DNA of 64,000 nt from an uncultured Bacilli bacterium (GTDB lineage: Bacteria; Bacillota_I; Bacilli_A; RF39; UBA660), in the NCBI GenBank assembly GCA_934155185.1, contig CAKPGT010000004.1, positions 32,572 through 96,571 on the forward strand, given 5' to 3'. The notes beneath the pieces were generated by a model, which saw only the letters and a program-made list of their open reading frames with translations, was not told the DNA's origin and did no database searches. This document shows, piece after piece, positions 16,200 through 25,323 of the stretch. Position numbers and translations under genes: made by a program. The first letter of the stretch is position 1. Every line of letters starts with the position of its first letter.

Positions 16200-19100
16200 G
16201 TGGCTTACAAGATAAGAAAAGTAAATGAATACCGTGAAAGAAGGGACTTTTCTAGAGTTAATAATTCCCTAGAATTGTCTGGACTATTAGAAGTTCAAAC
16301 CAAGTCATATAATTGGTTTGTTCAAGAAGGAATAAAGGAAGTATTAGAAGAGATAAGCCCAGTAGAAAATTTCTCTGGAACACAATCACTAGAATTTGGC
16401 GAATACTCTTTTGATGAACCAAGACATACAATAAAAGAGTGTAAGGAGAAAAAGACGACTTATGCCGCACCTTTAAAGGTTCAAACTCGTTTATTCAATA
16501 ATGAGACTGGAGAAGTTAAAGAACAGGAAATTTTCTTAGGAGATATGCCTGTTATGACTGATTCTGGGTCATTTATATTTAATGGGTCTGAACGTGTTAT
16601 AGTATCACAATTAGTTAGATCTCCAAGTGTATATTATGGTAGAGAAATAGATAAAAATGGACGTTCTATAATATCATCACAGATTATACCTAATAAAGGT
16701 ACTTGGTTAGAATACAAACTTAACAGTAAAGACGTTGTAGACGTTAGAATAGACCGTAATAGAAAAGTTGTTATTACTGCATTCTTAAGAGCATTTGGCC
16801 TTTCTAGTGACGAAGATATACTAAAAGTGTTTGGCAATGATGAGTATTTAGTTAACAGTTTAAGCAAAGACTTTACTAAAAATACTGATGAAGCTTTACT
16901 TGAAATATATGAAAAACTAAAACCAGGAGAGCCTGCAACATTAGATAGTGCTAAAAATCAGTTAATTACAAGATTTTTTGATAGCTTTAGATATGATTTA
17001 GCTAAAGTTGGACGTTATAAATTTAACAAAAAACTTAATGTGTCAGATAGATTATTAAATCAAAAAATAGCACAGGATGTTGAAGTTGATGGAAACATTA
17101 TAATTAAAAATGGTACTGTTTTAACTAAAGAAGAATTAGAAAAACTAAAACCATTACTAGCTGATGGATACGGTATGGTTGATGCAACTGATAACAAAGA
17201 GTTAGATGACCATACTATGGTTCAAGTAATAAATATATACTCACCAATGGATCCAGAAAAAGTTATAAAAGTTATTGGTAATGACCAATCAATTAACGTA
17301 AGAACACTTACTATATCGGATATATATGCATCAGTTTCATATTATTTGAATTTATTACAAAATGTAGGTCATATAGATGAAATTGATCACTTATCTAACC
17401 GTCGTTTAAGACAAGTGGGTGAATTATTGCAAAACCAATTTAGAGTTGGTGTTGCGCGTATGGAAAGGGTTATTCGTGAAAGAATGACTACTATGGATAT
17501 TGAAACTGCAACTCCTAAGACTCTTATCAATATAAGACCTATAACAGCAGTTATAAAAGAATTCTTTGGATCAAGCCCGTTATCACAGTTCATGGATCAG
17601 ATTAATCCATTATCAGAGTTAAATAATAAAAGGCGTTTATCTGCATTAGGCCCTGGTGGTTTATCTCGTGATAGAGCTGCTATGGAAGTTCGTGACGTAA
17701 ACGAATCTCACTATGGTAGAATTTGTCCTATTGAATCTCCAGAAGGTGCTAATATCGGACTTATTACATCACTTGCAAACTATGCAAAAGTAAATGAATA
17801 TGGATTTATTATGACACCATACAGAAGAGTAAAAGACGGTGTTTTACAAGATGAAATAGACTATTTAACTGCAGACGAGGAAAATGGTCATATAATTGTT
17901 CAAGCAAAAGTTGATATGGATGGAAATAAAATTATTCAAGAACATTGCCCAGCTCGTCATGATGGTGAAAACATATTAGCAAAACCAAATGAAATAGATT
18001 ATATAGACGTTGCACCACAACAAATTGTATCTGTTACAACAAGCTGTATTCCATTCCTTGATCATGATGATGGAAAACGTGCACTAATGGGTTGTAACAT
18101 GCAACGTCAAGCATTACCTTTATTAAAGTCAGAAGCTGCTTTAGTAGCAACTGGTGCAGAAGCACAAGCTGCAAAGGACTCAGGAGTAGTTATTTTAGCT
18201 AAATCTGATGGTGTTGTAGAATATGCTGATGGTAAGAAGATAGTAGTTAAGACGTTAAAGGCAAAAGACATATATTTACTTAAGAACTTTGAAGGTTCAA
18301 ATGCTGGTACATGTTATCACCAAAGACCAATAGTTCGTATAGGTGATACCGTAAAACGCGGGCAAGTAATTGCAGATGGCCCATCTACAGATAAAGGTGA
18401 AGTAGCACTAGGTAAGAACTTAGTTGTAGCATTCATGACTTACAATGGTTATGACTATGAGGACGCTGTAATATTAAATGAAAAAATGGTTAAGGATGAT
18501 GTTTTAACATCTATATACTTAGAAGATTATGAAATTCAGTGCCGTGACACTAAGTTAGGACCTGAGGAAATTACAAGAGATATTCCAAACGTAAGTGAAG
18601 AAGCTCGTAAAAACCTAGATTCAAACGGAATAATTAGAATAGGTACAGAAGTTAAGGAAGGCGACATTCTAGTTGGTAAAGTAACTCCAAAAGGAATGGT
18701 AGAATTAACTTCAGAAGAAAAACTATTACACGCTATTTTTGGTGAAAAAACTCGTGAAGTTAGAGATACATCACTACGTGTTCCACATGGCGGTGCAGGT
18801 ATAGTTCATGATATTAAAATATATACTAAGAAAGATTCAGATGAACTTCCTAGTGGAGTTTCTAAAGAAATTCGTGTATACATTGTTCAAAAACGTAAAA
18901 TACAAGTTGGAGATAAAATGGCAGGTCGTCACGGAAACAAAGGTGTTGTATCACTAGTAGTTCCACAAGAAGATATGCCATATCTACCAGATGGTACTCC
19001 AGTTGATATATTACTTAACCCACTTGGCGTTCCATCTCGTATGAACCCAGGACAAGTTTTGGAAATGCATTTAGGTATGGCTGCTAAGAAATTAGGTGTT

Positions 19101-19829
19101 TATACTGCAACTCCAGTATTTGATGGTGCTACATGGGAAGACATTCAAGAAATGATGGATGAAGCTGGTATGGCTCCTGATGGAAAAACTGTTTTATATA
19201 ATGGTAAAACAGGTGAACCATTTGATAATCGTGTAGCAGTTGGTGTAATGTACATGATAAAACTTGACCACATGGTTGACGATAAATTACACGCTCGTGC
19301 AACTGGACCATATTCATTAGTTACACAACAACCACTTGGTGGTAAAGCACAATTTGGTGGACAGAGATTTGGAGAAATGGAAGTTTGGGCACTTTATGCT
19401 TATGGTGCTGCTCACGTTTTACAAGAAATTTTAACTGTCAAATCAGATGACGTTGTAGGTCGTGTAAAAGTATATGAATCAATTGTTAAAGGTAAACCAA
19501 TTAATCAAGCTGGTGTTCCAGAAAGCTTTAGGGTACTTGTAAAAGAGTTCCAAGCTTTAGGATTAAACATTGCCATGATTAATGAAGATGGTAAAGAAGT
19601 AGATGTTAAGACCTTAGAACAAGAAGAAGATAAAGAAGTCTCTCCTATATCTATTGAAGAAGTAGATAATGTATCAATGCTAAATAAGCAAAAACAAGCA
19701 ATAGATGCAGAAGATGAGGAAGACGAAGAAGAGTCTGATGAGGAATTGAAAGACGATTATGAGGCTGAATTAGAAGACAGGTTAGATGAATCAGATGATT
19801 CTTTAGATTATGAAGGGAGTGAAGAATAA
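16200..19829 (+). CDS. rpoB: DNA-directed RNA polymerase beta subunit
   Basis: GTG 16200 lies after ggggtgg. The 1209-residue protein shows standard RpoB blocks: LGDMPVMTDSGSFIFNGSERVIVSQLVRSPSVYY, the rifampicin region SQFMDQINPLSELNNKRRLSALGPGGLSRDRA, the clamp motif KMAGRHGNKGVVS, and QPLGGKAQFGGQRFGEMEVWAL. The rifampicin region looks wild-type. The last ~40 residues are a very acidic tail (DEEDEEESDEE...), beyond the conserved end. The stop overlaps the start of rpoC (TAATG). Confidence 0.97.
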   Translation: MAYKIRKVNEYRERRDFSRVNNSLELSGLLEVQTKSYNWFVQEGIKEVLEEISPVENFSGTQSLEFGEYSFDEPRHTIKECKEKKTTYAAPLKVQTRLFNNETGEVKEQEIFLGDMPVMTDSGSFIFNGSERVIVSQLVRSPSVYYGREIDKNGRSIISSQIIPNKGTWLEYKLNSKDVVDVRIDRNRKVVITAFLRAFGLSSDEDILKVFGNDEYLVNSLSKDFTKNTDEALLEIYEKLKPGEPATLDSAKNQLITRFFDSFRYDLAKVGRYKFNKKLNVSDRLLNQKIAQDVEVDGNIIIKNGTVLTKEELEKLKPLLADGYGMVDATDNKELDDHTMVQVINIYSPMDPEKVIKVIGNDQSINVRTLTISDIYASVSYYLNLLQNVGHIDEIDHLSNRRLRQVGELLQNQFRVGVARMERVIRERMTTMDIETATPKTLINIRPITAVIKEFFGSSPLSQFMDQINPLSELNNKRRLSALGPGGLSRDRAAMEVRDVNESHYGRICPIESPEGANIGLITSLANYAKVNEYGFIMTPYRRVKDGVLQDEIDYLTADEENGHIIVQAKVDMDGNKIIQEHCPARHDGENILAKPNEIDYIDVAPQQIVSVTTSCIPFLDHDDGKRALMGCNMQRQALPLLKSEAALVATGAEAQAAKDSGVVILAKSDGVVEYADGKKIVVKTLKAKDIYLLKNFEGSNAGTCYHQRPIVRIGDTVKRGQVIADGPSTDKGEVALGKNLVVAFMTYNGYDYEDAVILNEKMVKDDVLTSIYLEDYEIQCRDTKLGPEEITRDIPNVSEEARKNLDSNGIIRIGTEVKEGDILVGKVTPKGMVELTSEEKLLHAIFGEKTREVRDTSLRVPHGGAGIVHDIKIYTKKDSDELPSGVSKEIRVYIVQKRKIQVGDKMAGRHGNKGVVSLVVPQEDMPYLPDGTPVDILLNPLGVPSRMNPGQVLEMHLGMAAKKLGVYTATPVFDGATWEDIQEMMDEAGMAPDGKTVLYNGKTGEPFDNRVAVGVMYMIKLDHMVDDKLHARATGPYSLVTQQPLGGKAQFGGQRFGEMEVWALYAYGAAHVLQEILTVKSDDVVGRVKVYESIVKGKPINQAGVPESFRVLVKEFQALGLNIAMINEDGKEVDVKTLEQEEDKEVSPISIEEVDNVSMLNKQKQAIDAEDEEDEEESDEELKDDYEAELEDRLDESDDSLDYEGSEE

Positions 19830-22800
19830 TGATGGATGCAAATAAATTTGAAGGTATAAAGATATCCATAGCTTCCCCTGAACAAATTCGTGAGTGGTCA
19901 TACGGAGAGGTTAAAAAACCAGAAACAATAAACTATCGTACTTTAAAACCTGAAAGAGATGGTTTATTCTGCGAAAAGATTTTTGGACCTACTAAGGATT
20001 ATGAATGTGCTTGCGGAAAATATAAGAGATTAAGATATAAAGATATAGTATGTGATAGATGTGGTGTTGAAGTTACTAAGTCTAAAGTTCGTCGTGAACG
20101 TATGGGACATATTGAGCTTGCAACTCCAGTATCTCACATATGGTTCTTTAAAGGCGTTCCATCACGTATGGGATTAGTTCTTGATATGTCTCCAAGAGAT
20201 TTAGAAGAAGTATTATACTTTGTATCATATGTTGTAATAAATCCAGGAGCAGCTCCTTTAGAGAAAAAACAAACCTTATCTGACAAAGAATATAGAGCAT
20301 ATTATGAAAAATATGGTAATACATTTGAAGTTGGTATGGGTGCTGAAGCTATTCTTAAGCTTCTAAAAGAAATAAATGTCGAAGAAGAAATTAAGAAAAT
20401 AGAAGAGGAACTAGAAGGTGCTCAAGAGCAAAAGAAGACTCGTCTACTAAAGAGACTTGATATTTTAGATTCATTTGCAAAATCAGGTAATAAGCCTGAA
20501 TGGATGATATTAACAGCACTTCCTGTAATACCTCCTGAGTTAAGACCTATGATTCAGTTAGACGGTGGTCGTTTTGCAACTAGTGATTTAAATGATTTAT
20601 ATAGACGAGTTATAAACCGTAATAATCGTTTAAAGAAATTATTAGAGCTTAATGCTCCTTCAATAATAGTACAAAACGAAAAGAGAATGCTTCAAGAAGC
20701 TGTTGATGCTTTATTTGATAATGGAAGACGTGGTAGAAATGTTACTGGTCCATCAAATAGACCCCTTAAGTCAATTTCTAGCATGTTAAAAGGTAAACAG
20801 GGACGTTTCCGTCAAAACTTACTTGGTAAACGTGTTGATTACTCTGGACGTAGCGTTATCGCTGTTGGACCAGAACTTAAGATGTATCAATGTGGTATTC
20901 CAAAGGAAATGGCGCTAGAGCTATTTAAACCACATGTAATTCATGGATTAGTAGAAAGAGATATCGTTCATAATATAAAATCTGCTAAAAAGATGATTGA
21001 AAATCAAGATGAAAGAGTATGGGACGTTGTTGAAGATGTTATAAAAGAACACCCAGTAATGTTAAACCGTGCTCCAACACTTCACAGATTAGGTATTCAA
21101 GCATTTGAACCTAAACTAGTAAGTGGTAAAGCTATTAGATTACATCCACTAGTTTGTGCTGGATTTAACGCAGACTTTGATGGTGACCAAATGGCTGTTC
21201 ACGTTCCACTTTCTGAAGCAGCTCAAGCAGAAGCTAGATTATTAATGTTATCTTCAAATAACATTCTTGACCCTAAAGATGGTAAACCAATCGTTACTCC
21301 ATCACAGGACATGGTTTTAGGTAACTATTATATAACTACTGAAAAAGCTGGAGAAGAAGGAGAAGGAAGAGTATTTAAAGATGCTAATGAAGCAGTTGGA
21401 GCTTATGAAAGAAGAGAAATTACCCTTCATACGAGAATTGCTCTGCCAGCAAAATCATTTAAATATAAGATATTTACTGATGAGCAAAAGGATATGTATT
21501 TAGTAACTACTGTAGGTAAACTATTATTTAATGAAATTTTACCAGACGGATTTCAATACATAAATGAACCTTCTAAAGCTAATTATGCTGGTTTTACACC
21601 AATGGAACATTTCCTTAAAAAAGGTTCAAATATTCCTGAGGAAATAAAGAAAAAAGAGCTTGTTAAGCCATTTGCTAAAGGTGATTTAAAGAAGATAATT
21701 GCGCAAGTATTTAAACGCTATAAGACAACTGAAACTTCAATATATCTAGATAAGCTTAAAAACTTAGGTTTTAAATATTCTACATTATCAGGAATTTCAA
21801 TATCTATTGCTGACGTTGTAAAAAGTGAACATAAGAATGAAATTATTGATAAATCTCAAAAAGTTGTTGATACAATAAATAAACAATATAGACGTGGTCT
21901 AATAACTGATAGAGAACGTTATGAAAAAGTTTGTGAAGTATGGAACAATACAACAAGCGAAGTAGAAAAAGAGTTAAAGCAAAAGGTAGTAACTTTGACA
22001 GATAACCCAATAATGATGATGGTTAATTCTGGTGCTCGTGGTTCAATTGGACAGTATAACCAGATGGCTGGTATGCGAGGACTTCTTGCTAAGCCAAATG
22101 GTGAACCTGTTGAGATCCCAGTAACATCTTCATTCGTAGAGGGTCTATCAGTTTCTGAATACTTTATTTCAACACACGGTACCCGTAAAGGTAACGCTGA
22201 TACTGCACTTAAAACAGCAGACTCTGGTTACTTAACAAGACGTTTAGTTGATGTAGTTCAAGATGTTATAGTAAGAGAAGAAGATTGTGGAACAATTCAA
22301 GGTGTTAATGTTAAAGCGTTTATAGATGACAATGCTGGAACAGTAATTGAAAGCCTTCATGAACGTATAGCAGGTCGTTATACTAATAAAAAGGTAGTTA
22401 ATCCAGAAACTAAAGAATTAATAATTGACAAAAATCAATTAATTACAGAACCTATTGCTGATAAGATAGATAAAGCTGGTATAACAGAAGTTGAAATTAG
22501 AACAGCTCTTACTTGTAAGACAGAAAATGGTATTTGTAAACATTGCTATGGTATTAACCTAGCTACCGGTAACTTAGTTGAAATTGGTGAAGCTGTTGGT
22601 ATTATGGCTGCACAGTCAATTGGTGAACCAGGTACTCAGCTTACAATGCGTACATTCCATAATGGTGGTGTTGCGTCAGGTGCAGATATTACTCAAGGTT
22701 TACCTCGTGTACAAGAGTTATTTGAAGCTAGAATGCCAAAAGCTAAATCAACAATAGCTGAAATAGATGGTAAGATTACTAAGATTGATGAACTAAACGG

Positions 22801-23461
22801 AAAATATAAGATTGAAATTTCAAATGATGTTGAATCAAGAGAACATACAACTAACTATGGTGTTAAACTATGTGTTGAACTTGGTCAAGAAGTTAAAGCA
22901 GGAGATAAGTTAAATATAGGTTCTGTAAGTCCTAAGGAATTACTTGCGGTAACAGATCCAATAACTGCTCAAAACTATATATTATCTGAAGTTCAAAAAG
23001 TTTATAAGTCTCAAGGTGTTGACGTTTCTGATAAACATATAGAAATATTAGCACGCCGTATGATTGCAAGAATAAAAATAGTTGATGGTGGTGAAACTAC
23101 ATTAGTATCTGGTAAACTTGTTTCAATGCATGAATTTACTAGAATTAATAAAGAAGCTATTATTCAAGGAAAGAAACCAGCTACTGGTCGTCCAATAATG
23201 CTTGGTATTACTAAGGCATCACTAGAAACGGATTCATTCTTATCAGCTGCATCATTCCAAGAAACTACAAGAATACTAACTGATGCTGCTATAAAAGGAA
23301 AAATTGATAATTTAACAGGTCTTAAAGAAAACGTTATAATTGGTAAATTAATCCCAGCAGGTACAGGTTCAAAATACTATTCTAATGTTAAGTATACTTT
23401 AGAAAGTGAACAAGTAGATGATGATGCGCTTGATGTGTTAGAAGAACAATTAGTAGATTAA
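19829..23461 (+). CDS. rpoC: DNA-directed RNA polymerase beta' subunit
   Basis: ATG 19829 overlaps the rpoB stop; ATG 19832 is also possible. The 1210-residue protein has the N-terminal zinc site (CACG...VCDRCGVE), the catalytic NADFDGD at 447-453 that binds magnesium, the trigger-loop/bridge region NPIMMMVNSGARGSIGQYNQMAGMRGL, and the second zinc site CKTENGICKHCYG. Length is normal for Bacilli without large insertions. Confidence 0.97.
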   Translation: MMDANKFEGIKISIASPEQIREWSYGEVKKPETINYRTLKPERDGLFCEKIFGPTKDYECACGKYKRLRYKDIVCDRCGVEVTKSKVRRERMGHIELATPVSHIWFFKGVPSRMGLVLDMSPRDLEEVLYFVSYVVINPGAAPLEKKQTLSDKEYRAYYEKYGNTFEVGMGAEAILKLLKEINVEEEIKKIEEELEGAQEQKKTRLLKRLDILDSFAKSGNKPEWMILTALPVIPPELRPMIQLDGGRFATSDLNDLYRRVINRNNRLKKLLELNAPSIIVQNEKRMLQEAVDALFDNGRRGRNVTGPSNRPLKSISSMLKGKQGRFRQNLLGKRVDYSGRSVIAVGPELKMYQCGIPKEMALELFKPHVIHGLVERDIVHNIKSAKKMIENQDERVWDVVEDVIKEHPVMLNRAPTLHRLGIQAFEPKLVSGKAIRLHPLVCAGFNADFDGDQMAVHVPLSEAAQAEARLLMLSSNNILDPKDGKPIVTPSQDMVLGNYYITTEKAGEEGEGRVFKDANEAVGAYERREITLHTRIALPAKSFKYKIFTDEQKDMYLVTTVGKLLFNEILPDGFQYINEPSKANYAGFTPMEHFLKKGSNIPEEIKKKELVKPFAKGDLKKIIAQVFKRYKTTETSIYLDKLKNLGFKYSTLSGISISIADVVKSEHKNEIIDKSQKVVDTINKQYRRGLITDRERYEKVCEVWNNTTSEVEKELKQKVVTLTDNPIMMMVNSGARGSIGQYNQMAGMRGLLAKPNGEPVEIPVTSSFVEGLSVSEYFISTHGTRKGNADTALKTADSGYLTRRLVDVVQDVIVREEDCGTIQGVNVKAFIDDNAGTVIESLHERIAGRYTNKKVVNPETKELIIDKNQLITEPIADKIDKAGITEVEIRTALTCKTENGICKHCYGINLATGNLVEIGEAVGIMAAQSIGEPGTQLTMRTFHNGGVASGADITQGLPRVQELFEARMPKAKSTIAEIDGKITKIDELNGKYKIEISNDVESREHTTNYGVKLCVELGQEVKAGDKLNIGSVSPKELLAVTDPITAQNYILSEVQKVYKSQGVDVSDKHIEILARRMIARIKIVDGGETTLVSGKLVSMHEFTRINKEAIIQGKKPATGRPIMLGITKASLETDSFLSAASFQETTRILTDAAIKGKIDNLTGLKENVIIGKLIPAGTGSKYYSNVKYTLESEQVDDDALDVLEEQLVD

Positions 23462-23488
23462 GAAGGTCAATGTTGACTTTCTTTTTTT
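23462..23488 (+). terminator. rpoBC terminator
   Basis: An 8-bp stem (gaaggtca 23462-23469 / tgactttc 23474-23481) with one G-T pair is followed by seven T. The 3' arm contains the TTGACT of the next promoter. Confidence 0.75.
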
Positions 23489-23501
23489 ATTCTGCTATTA
23501 T
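23473..23501 (+). promoter_or_regulatory. Promoter embedded in the rpoC terminator
   Basis: TTGACT (23473-23478) and TATTAT (23496-23501) are exactly 17 bases apart. The -35 box is part of the terminator stem and the T-tract is its spacer. It serves the gene at 23526. Confidence 0.5.
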
Positions 23502-23525
23502 ATTTGTCAAATTGGAGTTGATATT

Positions 23526-23909
23526 ATGTATAAAAAGTTAAAAAAACCTAATAAAAATTATTCAAATTTGAAATTACAAAATTATTGTAGTGATTTATTA
23601 GCATATAATCCAGATGCTACACTTATCATATCAAAACGTTTTATAGAAAATGCAAATGATAAAGGATTTGTAGAAATAAAGGAAAAAAATATACCTATTA
23701 TTTATAGTTCTGTTGATCCTGGAGAGCTTATAAACCCTAAGTCTCTTACAATAAGAAAAATATATGAAGGCGATGAAGAGTACTACTATTTAACAATCTG
23801 GTGTGATAAGGAAATTCCACTTGCAAAAATTGTTCATAAACAATTAGTATTTACTGATGGAGATATTAAAGGAAAGGAAATTAAAAATTTATATCTTGAT
23901 ATAAAATAA
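23526..23909 (+). CDS. Hypothetical protein, 127 residues
   Basis: Not recognised. It has a basic start (MYKKLKKPNK), no membrane segment or signal peptide, and a mixed alpha/beta composition with a central VEIKEKNIPIIYSSVDPGE and a C-terminal FTDGDIKGKEIKNLYLDIK. It has its own promoter and is followed by a strong terminator, so it is a single-gene unit between rpoC and tilS. RBS is ttggag. Confidence 0.7.
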   Translation: MYKKLKKPNKNYSNLKLQNYCSDLLAYNPDATLIISKRFIENANDKGFVEIKEKNIPIIYSSVDPGELINPKSLTIRKIYEGDEEYYYLTIWCDKEIPLAKIVHKQLVFTDGDIKGKEIKNLYLDIK

Positions 23910-23930
23910 TACATAACCTTAAAAATTATT

Positions 23931-23965
23931 AAAATGCTATATAATATATAGTATTTTATTTTTTT
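23931..23965 (+). terminator. Terminator before tilS
   Basis: A 12-bp stem (aaaatgctatat 23931-23942 / atatagtatttt 23946-23957) with one G-T pair and a 3-base loop is followed by a long T-tract. Confidence 0.72.
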
Positions 23966-23967
23966 TG

Positions 23968-23976
23968 TGTTACAAT
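23968..23976 (+). promoter_or_regulatory. Extended -10 promoter for tilS-ftsH
   Basis: TGT followed by TACAAT forms an extended -10 element; no clear -35 is visible upstream, where the terminator T-tract lies. The start codon is 18 bases after it, so the leader would be short. Confidence 0.4.
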
Positions 23977-23993
23977 ATCTTCTAGGTGGTTTT

Positions 23994-25322
23994 ATGAAAG
24001 ACGTACTAAAATTTTTAGATACTTTAAATATAAAAAAAGACTCAAAGCTTATTGTTGCAGTATCTTATGGACCTGACTCAATGGCACTACTTAATATACT
24101 AAAGAATAAATTTGGATATTCAAGTATAGTATGTGCCCATGTGCACCATAACCATAGAAAGGAAAGCGACATAGAGGCATTAAATTTAAAATCTTTTTGT
24201 GATAGAAATAATATCATCTTTGAAATGATGAAAATTGAAAATTATACTGGTGGAAGATTTACTGAGGAGGATGCTAGGTATAAAAGATATGCATTTTTTG
24301 AAAGCTTGTTAAAAAAATATGGTTCTAAATATCTTTTTACGGCACACCATGGAGATGATTTAACGGAAACAGTTCTAATGAGACTAGTTAGAGGATCAAG
24401 TATCAAAGGATACGGAGGGATTCCTTTAATTAGTAAAAGAGAAAATTATCAAATTATAAGACCACTACTATTTATAACTAAATCTGAGATAATAGATTAT
24501 TGTAATAAGAATAAAATAGATTATGCAACTGATATATCAAACGATTCAGATTATTATACAAGAAATAGATATAGAAAGTACATTTTGCCTAAGTTAAAAG
24601 AAGAAAATAAGAATGTTCATAAAAAAATACTTAAATTTTCACTTATGTTAAATGAAAATGAAGATTATTTTAATAGGATAGTAAATAAGGTTTATAGTAA
24701 AGTTTTAAAAAGCAATTCTATTAATTTAGAAGAACTTAAAAAAGAAGAACCCTTAATTGTTAAAAGGGTTATAATGAGGTATATGTTTGATTATTATAAA
24801 GATGACATAAAAAAGATAAATGATGCACATGTTAATGAAATTCTTAAAGCCATAAATGATAGTAAGCCTAATATAGAAATTAAATTACCAAATAAGATAA
24901 ATTTAATAAAATCTTATGATAGTATATATTTCGACAAAGAGAAGGCCTATAATAGTTATTGCTTTTTATTTAATGGTTATTTATCTTTGCCAAATAATTA
25001 TTGTATAACTAAGATAGAAGATACTAGCGATAAATCGAATTTTACTATAAGACTAAATAGCAAGGAAGTAAAATTACCATTATATGTTCGAAATAAAAGG
25101 GATGGAGATATAATTGAAATATTAAACTTAGGTGGTAAGAAAAAAATAAAAGACATATTTATTGATGGGAAAGTTCCAAAACAGATAAGAAATAATTATC
25201 CATTATTAATAGATTCAAAAGAAAATATATTATGGATTCCAGGAATTAAGAAATCAAAATATGATAGGTCAAAAAATGGAAATTATGATATAATATTAAA
25301 GTATCAAAAGGAGGAAAAATAA
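23994..25322 (+). CDS. tilS: tRNA(Ile)-lysidine synthase TilS
   Basis: ATG 23994 follows aggtgg; the open frame back to 23967 lies over the promoter. The 442-residue enzyme adds lysine to the C34 of tRNA-Ile(CAU) so that it reads AUA. The N-terminal ATP-pyrophosphatase motif reads VAVSYGPDSMALL (residues 21-33), with Tyr25 where the usual motif SGGxDS has Gly. Other marks are AHVHHNHR, TAHHGDDLTETVLMRLVRG and TDISNDSDYYTRNRYRKYILP, plus the C-terminal domain with LPLYVRNKRDGD. hprT, which separates tilS and ftsH in Bacillus, is absent. Confidence 0.93.
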   Translation: MKDVLKFLDTLNIKKDSKLIVAVSYGPDSMALLNILKNKFGYSSIVCAHVHHNHRKESDIEALNLKSFCDRNNIIFEMMKIENYTGGRFTEEDARYKRYAFFESLLKKYGSKYLFTAHHGDDLTETVLMRLVRGSSIKGYGGIPLISKRENYQIIRPLLFITKSEIIDYCNKNKIDYATDISNDSDYYTRNRYRKYILPKLKEENKNVHKKILKFSLMLNENEDYFNRIVNKVYSKVLKSNSINLEELKKEEPLIVKRVIMRYMFDYYKDDIKKINDAHVNEILKAINDSKPNIEIKLPNKINLIKSYDSIYFDKEKAYNSYCFLFNGYLSLPNNYCITKIEDTSDKSNFTIRLNSKEVKLPLYVRNKRDGDIIEILNLGGKKKIKDIFIDGKVPKQIRNNYPLLIDSKENILWIPGIKKSKYDRSKNGNYDIILKYQKEEK

Positions 25323-25323
25323 T

